Positions 1-8,186 of a stretch of DNA of 16,372 bases are shown piece after piece. Source of the stretch: CAYOBW01 sp964402115 (lineage in GTDB: Bacteria; Verrucomicrobiota; Kiritimatiellia; UBA8416; CAYOBW01); the NCBI GenBank assembly GCA_964402115.1, contig CAYOBW010000154.1:1-16372 (forward strand). The letters run 5' to 3'. The notes under the pieces were generated by a model. The model was not told the origin of the DNA, searched no databases, and saw only the letters and a program-made list of their open reading frames with translations. The translations under genes were made by a program, and so were the position numbers. Within the stretch, counting starts at the first letter, position 1. The number at the start of each line of letters is the position of its first letter.

Positions 1-71
1 TGGGCAGGCGACGAGGCGTGGAGACGGCGGTCCCCGCCGTTAGCGCCCTCCCCCTGCTTCACGGAGACGTT
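1..71. repeat. Right half of a palindromic dispersed repeat (copy R1)
   Basis: This stretch matches the right arm of two further copies at 9983-10102 and 15080-15203. It contains a perfect 7-bp hairpin, ACGGCGG (24-30) and CCGCCGT (34-40), around a TCC loop. The flank GGCGACGAGGCGTGGAG is shared with the copy at 15080-15203. Its outer end, read on the minus strand (AACGTCTCCGTGAAGCAGGG), resembles the left outer end of the copy at 9983 (AACGCCTCCGTCACGCAAGG). The left half should lie just outside the window. Confidence 0.75.
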
Positions 72-92
72 CCTTTCAACCCTGCTTTCGCC

Positions 93-122
93 TTGTCTCC
101 GACGCTGCCTCCGGTCTAAAAT
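93..122 (+). promoter_or_regulatory. Putative sigma-70 promoter of the giant secreted protein gene
   Basis: A -35-like TTGTCT (93-98, four of six consensus bases) is followed after 18 bp by TAAAAT (117-122, five of six). It stands out in GC-rich sequence. Transcription would begin near 129, giving a leader of about 100 nt before the ATG at 232. Promoter rules for this phylum are assumed to resemble those of E. coli. Confidence 0.45.
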
Positions 123-231
123 CATCGACAGTCGGCGGCGTGACGAGGTTCTCCCTGTGATTCGTCGTCCTCGTCGCGTCGTCCTTGGCGCTGGACGCCG
201 CGCTTCGCACGCGGCGCGGAAGGGGGGCGGC

Positions 232-3200
232 ATGAGATGGCAGCGCAGCTTGCTGGTTGCACTTCTGGTGTGTCCATGCGGCATCGCCGCGGGCCAGGAT
301 GACCTGGTCTTCATCCATCACTCCGTCGGCCAGAACTGGCTGGACCACAGCCTGGACGCCGCGTTGCTGGCCAAGACCTACGTGGACGAGCGCAACGACA
401 TCACCTACGGGACCGACGTGGCCCCCGACTCGGGGCGGCCCGACTCGATCGGTGGCACGACGGGCGACAGCACGGACATGTACCAGTGGCTCTTGTGGTT
501 CAACGACTACCTGGGCCGCGTCAAGGCCCACGGCTGTGCAAACGGCGCGAACCGGATCGTCATGTTCAAGAGTTGCTACCCCGCCAGCAACGTGGAGGGG
601 GACGGAACCGAGCCGGGCGACCCGTTCGACAGCGCCGCGACGCTCGCGAACTACCGCGCCGTCTACCGCCACCCGGACGGTGCGGGACACACGTACGACT
701 TTGGCGGCGACACCTACGCGGCGCTGGAGGACGTGTTTGCCGCCAATCCCGGCTTTCTCTTCATTCCTGTCACGGCCCCGCCCTGGAACCCGGCGGAAGG
801 CTCCAACACGGCCAACGCCCGCCGCGCGCGCACGTTCAACAACTGGCTCAAGCACACGTGGCTGCCCGCCTACCGCACCGCGCACCCGGGGCTCGACAAC
901 GTTGCCGTCTTCGACCTGTTCGATGTGCTCGCTTATCCCGACAACCATGCGACGCAGCCGAACCTGCTGCGCGCCGAGTACCGGACCGGCGACTCCCATC
1001 CCAACGCCACGGCCAATGCCGCCGCGACGGCTGTCTGCGCCACGGCCACGAGCAACTTCCTGGACACGGCGTGGCAGGCGTTCTCCAGCGGCGGCGGGCC
1101 CGGCCGGCGCCCCTGGCCGGACACGCGCGACGGGATCCATGTCTTCGCCGACCAGCTGCCCGGCTCCCTGACCGACGCGCAGCGCGCCTTCGCGGCTTCG
1201 CACCTCGTCGGCACGCAGAAGCAGCTCCGGTCGGAAATCCGCGCCCTGCGCGCCTACAATCCGGACTTCCTCTGCCTGCACTACCAGCTGGGCGTGGGCG
1301 CCGGCGCGCACGACTTCATCCACGGCGACGCGTGGACGTCCGACTGGAGCTACGTCAACGCCCAGACCGGCTGGTTCCTGCGCAACGCCGCGCTGCAGCG
1401 CGTCCACCAGACGGCCTGGAACTGGGACGTCATGGACGTCACCTTCGGCGCGGGCGGCGCCCCCCACACCGGGTTCCCGGCCTACTGGGTCTCCACCGCG
1501 CTGGACCGCACCGCCGCCGCCGAGAACGATGGCGTGTTCGCCGACAGTTTCACCGTGGACGCGTATTTCGACGCCTGCAACCCGACGCACCCCTGGTTCA
1601 CGGATCCCGCTGCGAGCCTGGCCAACTGGGTGCCCAGCCTCAATGCCTATGGCACATACGTGCGCAGTGCGTTCGATGCCGACACCCGCGGCTTCAAGTT
1701 CCTGCCCAATCTCGGCGGCCTGATCACGGGCTGGGACACGAGCGACTACGGCGTCGGGCACGGCGGCATGGTCGAGGGCTTCTGTTGCTTCTCCGACGGG
1801 TACTTCGATCCGGCCGACTGGGAGCTGCAGATGGACCGGATCCTGGCGCTGGCGCGGCGGGACAAGATCCTGCTCTTTCAGACCACGACCCCCGCGAACA
1901 CCCCCGCGGCGCGCCTGTTCGTCACGGCCAGCTACCTGCTGGTCAAGGGCCGGAACACGTATCTGAACCTGCTGCTCACCGATGACGTTGCGCTGGAGTA
2001 CTACCCCGAGTACGACATCGCCCTCGGCCCCTACACGGGGGAGCTTCCCGCCAGCGCGAGCGCGTTATGGCGGGCCGACTGGGGCGTGTACCGCCGCGAC
2101 TACCGCGACGGCTTCGTGCTCGTGAACCCCGGCGAAACGCCCGTTGCGATAGCCTCGCTGGGCACGAACGCCCTGCTGGCCGCGGCGTCCGGCGGCGGCG
2201 TCATCCCGGCCAACGGGAGCTTCAACGGCCAGCTGACGTACACCGCGGTGTCCGCGGTGACGCTGCCGGCGCACGGTGGCGCCGTGCTGCGCTACGGCGC
2301 CGCGGGCGGCGACATCACGCCGCCGGGCAACGTCGCGGGACTGACCGCTGCCGTGGTGGCCGGCACGGTGCAGCTCTCCTGGACGAATCCGACGGATGCG
2401 GACTGGCAGGGCACGGTTATCCAGCGGCAGGCGGGGACCTATCCCGCCGCGCCGACGGCCGGAACCCGCGTCTACAGCGGGACGGGCACGAACTGCACCG
2501 ACGCCGCCGTCTCCGCCGGCATGACGTACTACTACGCGGCCTTCGCCGGCGACGGCGCCACGCCCACCAACTGGTCCGCCGCCGTGCCGGGCGCGCAGGC
2601 GTCGGCCACGGTGCCGGGCGCCGGCGATAACGTGCGCGTCTTCCAGGACGGCGCCGGCAGCGATCCGGCGTACACCGGCTGCGCGGACACGTTCCTCGCG
2701 AACTTCCAGGCCCTCTACCAAAACATGGGTGGCTCGGACGCGATTCGCGTTTATGTGGATAGCAGCCCCGCCGATGGGCACTATCGCATCCTCGTGCGCT
2801 ACGACCTCTCCGCCATCCCGGCCGGCAGCGCCGTCTCGTCTGCCACGCTGGCCTTTTACCAGTACGACTGCTACCAGGAAGGGCCCGTGGCCGTCGCGCT
2901 CCACCCGGTTACCCGCGCCTGGGTGGAAGGCACCGGGACCTGGCAGAACGAGGCCAACCACCTGGGCGCCTCCTGGGAAGAAGCCGCCAACGGCGTGCCC
3001 TGGACTGCCGCGGGGGGCGACTACGACACGACGACCGACTTCGGCCATGGCGCCGACGGCAGCGTGGCTGTGTCGACGCTTCCGACAAATCGCGGGGCCT
3101 GGGTGTCGTGGGACATCACGGCCCTCGTGGACGACTGGGTCAGCGGCCGCCGCGTGAACAACGGGTTGATGGTCATTCCGACGGCCGGCCAGTACACGGA

Positions 3201-5931
3201 GCATTTCTTCTGTTCGGCCGATCACGAAACCGCCGCGCAGCGGCCGCGCCTGACCGTCACCTACTCGGCCGGCGGCCCCGACACCACGCCGCCGGCGCCC
3301 GTGGCCAACCTGCAGGCGCGCCCCAACCGGACCGAGGTGCGCCTGTCGTGGCAGAATCCCACCGCCGGCTGGACGGGCACGCGCCTGCTCTGGCGCCCGG
3401 ACCGGTATCCCACCAACGCCACGGACGGCACCCTGCTGTACGCCGGCACGGCCGCGGCCTGCACGCAGGCCGGCGTGACCGCGGGCGCGACCTACTACTA
3501 CGGCGCATACGCCCATGACGGCGTGCCGAACTATGCGACGAACGCGCCCGGCGCGCGCGCCACCGCCGTCGGCGGGCGCGACACGGTGCCGCCGGCCTCC
3601 GTCACCGGCTTCGCTGCCGCGGCCACGGCCGTGGACGTGCGGCTCGTGTGGACGAACCCGGCGGACGCCGACTTCGCCGGCACGCGGGTGTGCCGCGGCA
3701 CGGCGGGGTACCCGGCGGCGCCGGGCGAGGGCGCCGTGGTGTACGCGGGGAGCGGGACGGCCGCCACCGACGCCGCGGTCGTGCCCGGCACGCGCTACTA
3801 CTACGCGGCATTCGCGTATGACGGCAGCAACAACTTTGCCGCCGCGGGGAGCGGATCACGGGACTCGGCCGTCCCCGGCGCCGGCACCGGCTCGCAGCCC
3901 GACGGACTGGCCGCGGCGCATCGCGCAGGGCAGACGTTTCTCACGTGGAACGAGGTCGTCGCGGCGGTGGACGCGGCCTACCGGGTCTACCGGCACACGG
4001 CGGCGATCGGCGCCGGCAACCTGGCCGCCGCCACGCCGCTGGCCACGGTGCCCGCGGGCTCGTCCCGCTACGCCACGGACAGCGACCGCGCGGGCAGCAA
4101 CGTGTACTTTGTCATCCGGGACCTGGGCGCGCCGCTGCTGCCCACCGAAGGCCTGTTCGTCAACACGGTCCACGACACGGGCACGTTCTTCTACGCCGTG
4201 ACGCTGCTCACCAACGGCGTCGAGAACCGGGCGGAGTTCGGGGTCGGCAATGCCCTGGCGACCGGGGTTCGCGAAGCCGCCGCCGACCCGCGGCCGATCC
4301 TGGTGCGCGAGACCTTCCCGGGCCGCGGTCGCACGTACACGCAGTTCATGGACTACCACCGCTGGAACCCGACCTTCGACGGCTACGCGTACAACTACCA
4401 CGTTACGGTTCCGGAGACGTACACCCACGCGCGCCCGTGGCCGCTCTACCTGCACATCGAGGGCTATGGCTCGCGCTACGAGGAGCTGCAGCCCGGCGGG
4501 GAGGACATTTCCTACGGCTTCCAGGCCATCCACATCTGGGGCGACGAGCCGCGGCAGAGCTGGTACTACGGTCACAGCGCGACCTGGGACTACGGCCAGG
4601 AAGGCAATCCCACCACCGGGCCCATCGTCAACTTCGCCGAGGAGCGCCTGCTGCGCGCGGTCTACGATGTCAGCCGCGACCCGCTCTACAACGTGGACGT
4701 CAACCGCATCTACGCTTACGGCGAATCCATGGGGGGCAGCGGGGCGCTGGCGCTGGGCATGCGCTATCCGAACGTGTTTGCCGCCGTGCATGCGGGCCAG
4801 CCCATGACCGACTACCGCGACGCCGTGCAGTGGCTGGAAAACGACCTGCAACCCCGCTGGGGCGATGTGACCCGCAACCTGCCGATCGAGAACCGCGGCC
4901 GCTACGCCGCGCACCTCGCGCGCTACAACGGCCTGGGCGTGTACGACTGGCTGGATCACGTGGCGCAGATGACCAACCGCGTGGCCGACGAAATGGCCTA
5001 CATCTCTTTCAGCCACGGCGGCGCCGACGACGTGCTCGTCTGGCCCCAGCAGGGGCAGGCCCTGCCCGGCGTCTGTTACGCCGGCCGCCGCGGGTTCAAC
5101 TCCTACGTCGGCAGCGGCGGGCACGGCTGGATGGGCTTCATGGACACGCCCAACTGGGTGTTGGGCGACTTCGTCTTCCGCAGGGACCGCAGCTTCCCGG
5201 CCTTCTCGAACGCCAGCGGCAGCGGCCCCATCCCCGCCGTCCCCGTCCACGAGTACAACGTGACGTTGGAATGGTCCTGTCCCTGGAACGACTTTGCCGG
5301 CGATATCCTCGACACACCCTTCAGCTACGAGCTGGCCCTGCGGTCGACCGCCGGCGCGCAGACCGTGACCGTTACGCCGCGCCGCCTGCAGTACTTCCCG
5401 CACGATGCCGGCACGCCCGTGAACTGGCGGAACCTGCCCACGGGGCAGTCCACCGCCGTCCAGAGCGGCGCGCTCGTGGCCGATGCCAGCGGGCTCATCA
5501 CGATCGCGGGCTTCCAGGTCACTGCCGCGGGCAACCGGCTCCGCCTCGACGTGAACGTCACCCAGGATGCCGACGGCGACGGCATGCCGGACTACTTCGA
5601 GCGCAAGCACGGGTTCAATCCCGGCTCCGGCGCCGATGGCGGCAGCACGGATAGCGACGGCGACGGCGCGCCGAACGTCGCGGAATTCCGCGCCGGCACC
5701 CATCCGCGGGATGCCCTGTCCGTCTTTGCGGTCGAGTGGTTCGACGCCGCGCGCATCGGCTGGTACAGCGTGCCGGGCTTCCGCTACGAGCTGCAGCGCC
5801 GCGCGGCATGGCCGGCCGGCGCCTGGACCAACGCAGGCGTGGGCGTCACCGCCACGGGCCGCACCGCGGCCTGCGCGGTGCCGGTGTCCGCCGGGAGCCG
5901 CGGCACGTACCGCATCCGGCGCGAGCCGTGA
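232..5931 (+). CDS. Giant multidomain secreted protein: SGNH-like, TIM-barrel glycosidase-like, FN3, DNRLRE, serine esterase, calcium-binding repeats
   Basis: The protein has 1,899 residues. I chose ATG 232 because it follows AAGGGGGG (220-227) and opens a clear signal peptide (residues 1-21, MRWQRSLLVALL...); an in-frame GTG at 157 adds only an arginine-rich stretch. Residues 24-275 look SGNH/GDSL-like: FIHHSVG with Ser31, FKSCYPASN (112-120) and GDSHPN with Asp254/His256. Residues 300-690 resemble a hypothetical glycosidase TIM barrel (DGVFADSF) with a beta C-terminal part. FN3 modules lie near 697-793, 1016-1113 and 1116-1213, with a weaker one near 1222-1310. Residues 800-1013 form a DNRLRE-type beta domain. 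Residues 1353-1647 form an alpha/beta-hydrolase esterase with GESMGG (Ser1499), Asp1599/1600 and His1631 (GGHGWMG). Residues 1779-1830 carry DxDGDG thrombospondin-3-like calcium loops. The protein is secreted and probably acts on esterified polysaccharide. The esterase and module calls are good; the first two catalytic assignments are inference. Confidence 0.85.
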   Translation: MRWQRSLLVALLVCPCGIAAGQDDLVFIHHSVGQNWLDHSLDAALLAKTYVDERNDITYGTDVAPDSGRPDSIGGTTGDSTDMYQWLLWFNDYLGRVKAHGCANGANRIVMFKSCYPASNVEGDGTEPGDPFDSAATLANYRAVYRHPDGAGHTYDFGGDTYAALEDVFAANPGFLFIPVTAPPWNPAEGSNTANARRARTFNNWLKHTWLPAYRTAHPGLDNVAVFDLFDVLAYPDNHATQPNLLRAEYRTGDSHPNATANAAATAVCATATSNFLDTAWQAFSSGGGPGRRPWPDTRDGIHVFADQLPGSLTDAQRAFAASHLVGTQKQLRSEIRALRAYNPDFLCLHYQLGVGAGAHDFIHGDAWTSDWSYVNAQTGWFLRNAALQRVHQTAWNWDVMDVTFGAGGAPHTGFPAYWVSTALDRTAAAENDGVFADSFTVDAYFDACNPTHPWFTDPAASLANWVPSLNAYGTYVRSAFDADTRGFKFLPNLGGLITGWDTSDYGVGHGGMVEGFCCFSDGYFDPADWELQMDRILALARRDKILLFQTTTPANTPAARLFVTASYLLVKGRNTYLNLLLTDDVALEYYPEYDIALGPYTGELPASASALWRADWGVYRRDYRDGFVLVNPGETPVAIASLGTNALLAAASGGGVIPANGSFNGQLTYTAVSAVTLPAHGGAVLRYGAAGGDITPPGNVAGLTAAVVAGTVQLSWTNPTDADWQGTVIQRQAGTYPAAPTAGTRVYSGTGTNCTDAAVSAGMTYYYAAFAGDGATPTNWSAAVPGAQASATVPGAGDNVRVFQDGAGSDPAYTGCADTFLANFQALYQNMGGSDAIRVYVDSSPADGHYRILVRYDLSAIPAGSAVSSATLAFYQYDCYQEGPVAVALHPVTRAWVEGTGTWQNEANHLGASWEEAANGVPWTAAGGDYDTTTDFGHGADGSVAVSTLPTNRGAWVSWDITALVDDWVSGRRVNNGLMVIPTAGQYTEHFFCSADHETAAQRPRLTVTYSAGGPDTTPPAPVANLQARPNRTEVRLSWQNPTAGWTGTRLLWRPDRYPTNATDGTLLYAGTAAACTQAGVTAGATYYYGAYAHDGVPNYATNAPGARATAVGGRDTVPPASVTGFAAAATAVDVRLVWTNPADADFAGTRVCRGTAGYPAAPGEGAVVYAGSGTAATDAAVVPGTRYYYAAFAYDGSNNFAAAGSGSRDSAVPGAGTGSQPDGLAAAHRAGQTFLTWNEVVAAVDAAYRVYRHTAAIGAGNLAAATPLATVPAGSSRYATDSDRAGSNVYFVIRDLGAPLLPTEGLFVNTVHDTGTFFYAVTLLTNGVENRAEFGVGNALATGVREAAADPRPILVRETFPGRGRTYTQFMDYHRWNPTFDGYAYNYHVTVPETYTHARPWPLYLHIEGYGSRYEELQPGGEDISYGFQAIHIWGDEPRQSWYYGHSATWDYGQEGNPTTGPIVNFAEERLLRAVYDVSRDPLYNVDVNRIYAYGESMGGSGALALGMRYPNVFAAVHAGQPMTDYRDAVQWLENDLQPRWGDVTRNLPIENRGRYAAHLARYNGLGVYDWLDHVAQMTNRVADEMAYISFSHGGADDVLVWPQQGQALPGVCYAGRRGFNSYVGSGGHGWMGFMDTPNWVLGDFVFRRDRSFPAFSNASGSGPIPAVPVHEYNVTLEWSCPWNDFAGDILDTPFSYELALRSTAGAQTVTVTPRRLQYFPHDAGTPVNWRNLPTGQSTAVQSGALVADASGLITIAGFQVTAAGNRLRLDVNVTQDADGDGMPDYFERKHGFNPGSGADGGSTDSDGDGAPNVAEFRAGTHPRDALSVFAVEWFDAARIGWYSVPGFRYELQRRAAWPAGAWTNAGVGVTATGRTAACAVPVSAGSRGTYRIRREP

Positions 5932-5934
5932 AGC

Positions 5935-5962
5935 AAGGATGAAGGATGAAGGATGAAGGTTG
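5935..5962. repeat. Tandem AAGGATG heptamer array
   Basis: Three exact copies of AAGGATG (5935-5941, 5942-5948, 5949-5955) are followed by a variant AAGGTTG (5956-5962), starting four bases after the stop codon of the giant gene. Read on the minus strand it encodes a HPSSFIL-type phrase, which I recall as common in spurious ORFs from planctomycete and related genomes. It is non-coding here and probably belongs to a dispersed repeat family. Confidence 0.7.
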
Positions 5963-6028
5963 AGGGGAGAACCACGTGTACCCCTATAATGATCGGAAAA
6001 TATTGTGGCGGAGCGCCTTACACAATCT

Positions 6029-6048
6029 CCACTCCTCTGGAGGGGTGG
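6029..6048. terminator. GC-rich hairpin between convergent genes
   Basis: CCACTCCTC and AGGGGTGG form an 8-bp stem with one wobble pair around a short TGG-centred loop. It lies between the convergent giant gene (ends 5931) and rsmA (ends 6147). It could end transcription from either side, but no T-run follows on either strand, so an intrinsic terminator is only a guess. The GC-rich sequence continuing to about 6068 suggests it may be part of a dispersed repeat. The rest of 5963-6146 shows no gene. Confidence 0.35.
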
Positions 6049-6146
6049 CCGCGGGCCGGGGTGGGTTGTGTCTTGAAAGGGCTGATCTACTTGCCACTCA
6101 GGTGGAGGGTGGAGCCCGCAGCTTGCGTGATTGCGCCGGCGATGGC

Positions 6147-7055
6147 CTATTCCGCACTTCCGCAAAGCGGGGCTGCGGCGCTCGCGAGCAGCGCGCGGGT
6201 CAGGGCGCACCACTGTGCCGGCGATAGCGTCTCGGGACGGGCCCGCGGGTCCAGGCCCGCCTCCTCCGCCAGCCACGCCTGCACCCAGGCCGGGTCGCAG
6301 CGCAGGGGCGCGGGGGCGCGTGCCAGTACCGCCGCCAACTGCTTGCGGCGATGCGCGAAGCAAAGCCGGGTCAGGTCGTGGAAACACGCCGCTTCCTCCG
6401 GGGCCAGCGGATGCCGATCATGCCGCACGAGGCGGACAATGGCCGACCAGACGTCCGGTTTGGGAAGGAAACAGGAGGGGCTGACACGCTTGATCAGCGT
6501 CACCGTATAAAGTCTTTGCAGCCAGACACTTAAAAGGCCATACGCCTTTCCTCCAGCCGGGGTCGTCATCCGTTCGGCCACCTCGAGCTGCACCATCACC
6601 ACCAGGCTCCGCGGCGGGCGCGCGGCGCGGGTCAGATCCACGAGGATGCGCGAGCCGACTGCGTAGGGCAGGTTCGAGACGACCTTGCAGCCTGCCGCCG
6701 GCGGGTCGGCGCCGAGCAGGGTGTCGAGAGAGACCTCCAGCATGTCCGCTTCGATCAGGGTGAACCGCGGATCCGACCCCAGTCGGTCGCGCAGGGAGGC
6801 GCACAGCAGGTGGTCCTTCTCCACGGCGAGCACGCGCCCGGCGCGCTGGAGCAGGGCCTGTGTCACGGTGCCCAGGCCGGGGCCGACCTCCAGCACGACG
6901 TCCTGCCGGTCCAACGTCGCCGCCTCGAGCAGCAAGTCGAGGATGTTGCGATCGATGAGGAAGTTCTGCCCGCGCCCGCGGCTGGGCCGTACGCCGATTT
7001 CCGCCAGCAGGCGCGCCACCTGGGCCGGGCTGGCAAGATTCGGTTGGTCGCTCAT
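6147..7055 (-). CDS. rsmA: 16S rRNA dimethyladenosine transferase RsmA/KsgA
   Basis: This 302-residue protein dimethylates two adjacent adenosines in the 3'-terminal helix of 16S rRNA late in small-subunit assembly, using S-adenosylmethionine. The sequence shows the family motifs in order: GQNFL (29-33), EVGPGLGTVT (56-65, SAM-binding glycine loop), AVEKD (77-81), EADML (102-106) and the catalytic NLPY (128-131). FLPKPDVWSAIVRL follows, then the helical C-terminal domain. The length is slightly above the usual 270-290, and nothing appears broken. The start lies 9 bp after the stop of the upstream surA-like gene, with only a weak GCGGAA as ribosome site, which suggests translation coupled to surA. 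The same neighbours (surA, pdxA, rsmA) occur in enterobacteria; here pdxA is absent between them. Confidence 0.95.
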   Translation of the reverse strand: MSDQPNLASPAQVARLLAEIGVRPSRGRGQNFLIDRNILDLLLEAATLDRQDVVLEVGPGLGTVTQALLQRAGRVLAVEKDHLLCASLRDRLGSDPRFTLIEADMLEVSLDTLLGADPPAAGCKVVSNLPYAVGSRILVDLTRAARPPRSLVVMVQLEVAERMTTPAGGKAYGLLSVWLQRLYTVTLIKRVSPSCFLPKPDVWSAIVRLVRHDRHPLAPEEAACFHDLTRLCFAHRRKQLAAVLARAPAPLRCDPAWVQAWLAEEAGLDPRARPETLSPAQWCALTRALLASAAAPLCGSAE

Positions 7056-7064
7056 GGCGTTCCG

Positions 7065-8069
7065 CTACAGTTCGGCTCTCACGATCCGGACATAGGCGGC
7101 GGCCTTGAGCCGTCCCATCCAGGCGGTATACAACGCCTTGGCCTGCTCTTCCTTCAGCTCGCGCTCGATCTCGGCCTCGACCGCGTTGAAGGGCAGCGTG
7201 GTCTTCTCCTGCCGTTCTTCAAGCTTGAGCACGTACAGCTCGTCCTCGATTTCGAGGGGGCGGCTGACGCCGCCCACGGGCAAGGCGGCAACGGCATCGG
7301 CCAACTCCTTGCGCAGATCCGCCGGCTCCACCCACTGATCCCGGCCGGCCTCGAAGCCGCTCTTGGCCTGCGACACGGCCTTGGCCGCCTTGACGAAGTC
7401 GCCGCCCTGCTTCAGCGCCGCCTCCACCTTTGCGGCAATGGCGCGCTGGGGTTGCAGATCCGCATCGGCCGCCCCCTTGCGCAGCACGAGCATGCGCACC
7501 CGTACACGCGCGGGACGCTGGTACTTGGCGAGGTTGGCGTCATAAGCCCGTCGCACGTCATTGGCGCTGACCTTGACTTTCTGGGCCACGTTGCTGCGCC
7601 GCATCGTCTGGATGATCAGGCGGTTCTTCATCTCGTCGCGCCATTGCTCGAACGTCATCCGGTCCTGCGTCAAGGCCCGCATCAGCGCCAGGCGATCGCC
7701 GTTGAAGCTGTCCCGGATGATTTCGTCGATCCGCTGGTCCACCACCCACTCCGGGAGCTTGGCCTCCTGCTTGGCGTAGGATCCGAGCAGGATGCGCTCC
7801 TCGATCAACGTGTTGAGCTGCTTGGCATAGGCCTTCTGCATCTCCGCCTCGAACTCGGCGCCGTCGAACTGCTCCAGCAGGCGGCGCCGCTGGCCGGCCA
7901 TCGCCATCAGCACGTCGCTGACGGTGATGACCTGGTCGTTCGCGTAGGCGGCGACCCCATCCACCGTGGTCGACCCCTCGGGGGCCGGCGCATTCGTCTC
8001 GGCCGCGGCTGGCCGGGTGGCGAACAGCAGCAGGCCCAGGAATAAAAGCCCAGTATTTCTTCGGATCAT
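7065..8069 (-). CDS. surA: SurA-like periplasmic peptidyl-prolyl isomerase/chaperone
   Basis: This 334-residue protein has a signal peptide (MIRRNTGLLFLGLLLF...AAA, cleavage near residue 23). A SurA-type N-terminal chaperone region begins with DGVAAYANDQVITVSDV (about 37-53) and is rich in charged helices to about 185. A single parvulin (PpiC) domain spans about 185-290, recognisable by GGDFVKAAKAVSQ, GRDQWVEPADL and LPVGGVSRPLEIEDELYVLKLEE. E. coli SurA has two parvulin domains, so this is the shorter one-domain form. The expected role is folding and escorting outer-membrane proteins in the periplasm, which implies a Gram-negative envelope. ATG 8069 is preceded by AGAGGGG on the minus strand. 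It is the first gene of a two-gene unit with rsmA. PrsA/PpiC-like naming is an alternative; linkage to rsmA favours SurA. Confidence 0.85.
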   Translation of the reverse strand: MIRRNTGLLFLGLLLFATRPAAAETNAPAPEGSTTVDGVAAYANDQVITVSDVLMAMAGQRRRLLEQFDGAEFEAEMQKAYAKQLNTLIEERILLGSYAKQEAKLPEWVVDQRIDEIIRDSFNGDRLALMRALTQDRMTFEQWRDEMKNRLIIQTMRRSNVAQKVKVSANDVRRAYDANLAKYQRPARVRVRMLVLRKGAADADLQPQRAIAAKVEAALKQGGDFVKAAKAVSQAKSGFEAGRDQWVEPADLRKELADAVAALPVGGVSRPLEIEDELYVLKLEERQEKTTLPFNAVEAEIERELKEEQAKALYTAWMGRLKAAAYVRIVRAEL

Positions 8070-8148
8070 TGCACCCCTCTGGTTAGCGCTCGTCGGCCAT
8101 TCAACCGTTTCCGGCGGTGGGGTTCAACTCTTTTGTAGGCGGGCACCG

Positions 8149-8177
8149 TTGACAAGCCGCCGGGGGGCGCGTAACGT
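8149..8177 (+). promoter_or_regulatory. Putative sigma-70 promoter giving a leaderless or near-leaderless mRNA
   Basis: A perfect -35 TTGACA (8149-8154), a 17-bp spacer and TAACGT (8172-8177, matching the key T1, A2 and T6 positions) point along the plus strand. A start about seven bases downstream would fall near 8184, only about three bases before the ATG at 8187. No Shine-Dalgarno sequence precedes that ATG, which fits a leaderless transcript. The 117-bp gap also separates this gene from the divergent surA. Confidence 0.5.
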
Positions 8178-8186
8178 CTCCGCCTT

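Noticed and set aside
157..231. GTG start extending the giant protein by 25 residues
   Set aside because: The extension is arginine-rich and would bury the signal peptide; ATG 232 has a ribosome site and starts a proper signal sequence.
76..1761. 561-residue minus-strand open frame opposite the start of the giant gene
   Set aside because: It extends through the putative promoter and repeat flank with no recognisable domain; a shadow of the plus-strand gene.
3856..6387. 843-residue minus-strand open frame across the end of the giant gene
   Set aside because: It has no domain logic, is Gly/Arg/Val-rich with biased low complexity, and spans the convergent gap and part of rsmA. It mirrors GC-rich third-codon use of the real genes.
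6810..8045. 411-residue plus-strand open frame opposite surA and rsmA
   Set aside because: It is antisense to two well-recognised genes, and its leucine/histidine-rich text has no family motif.
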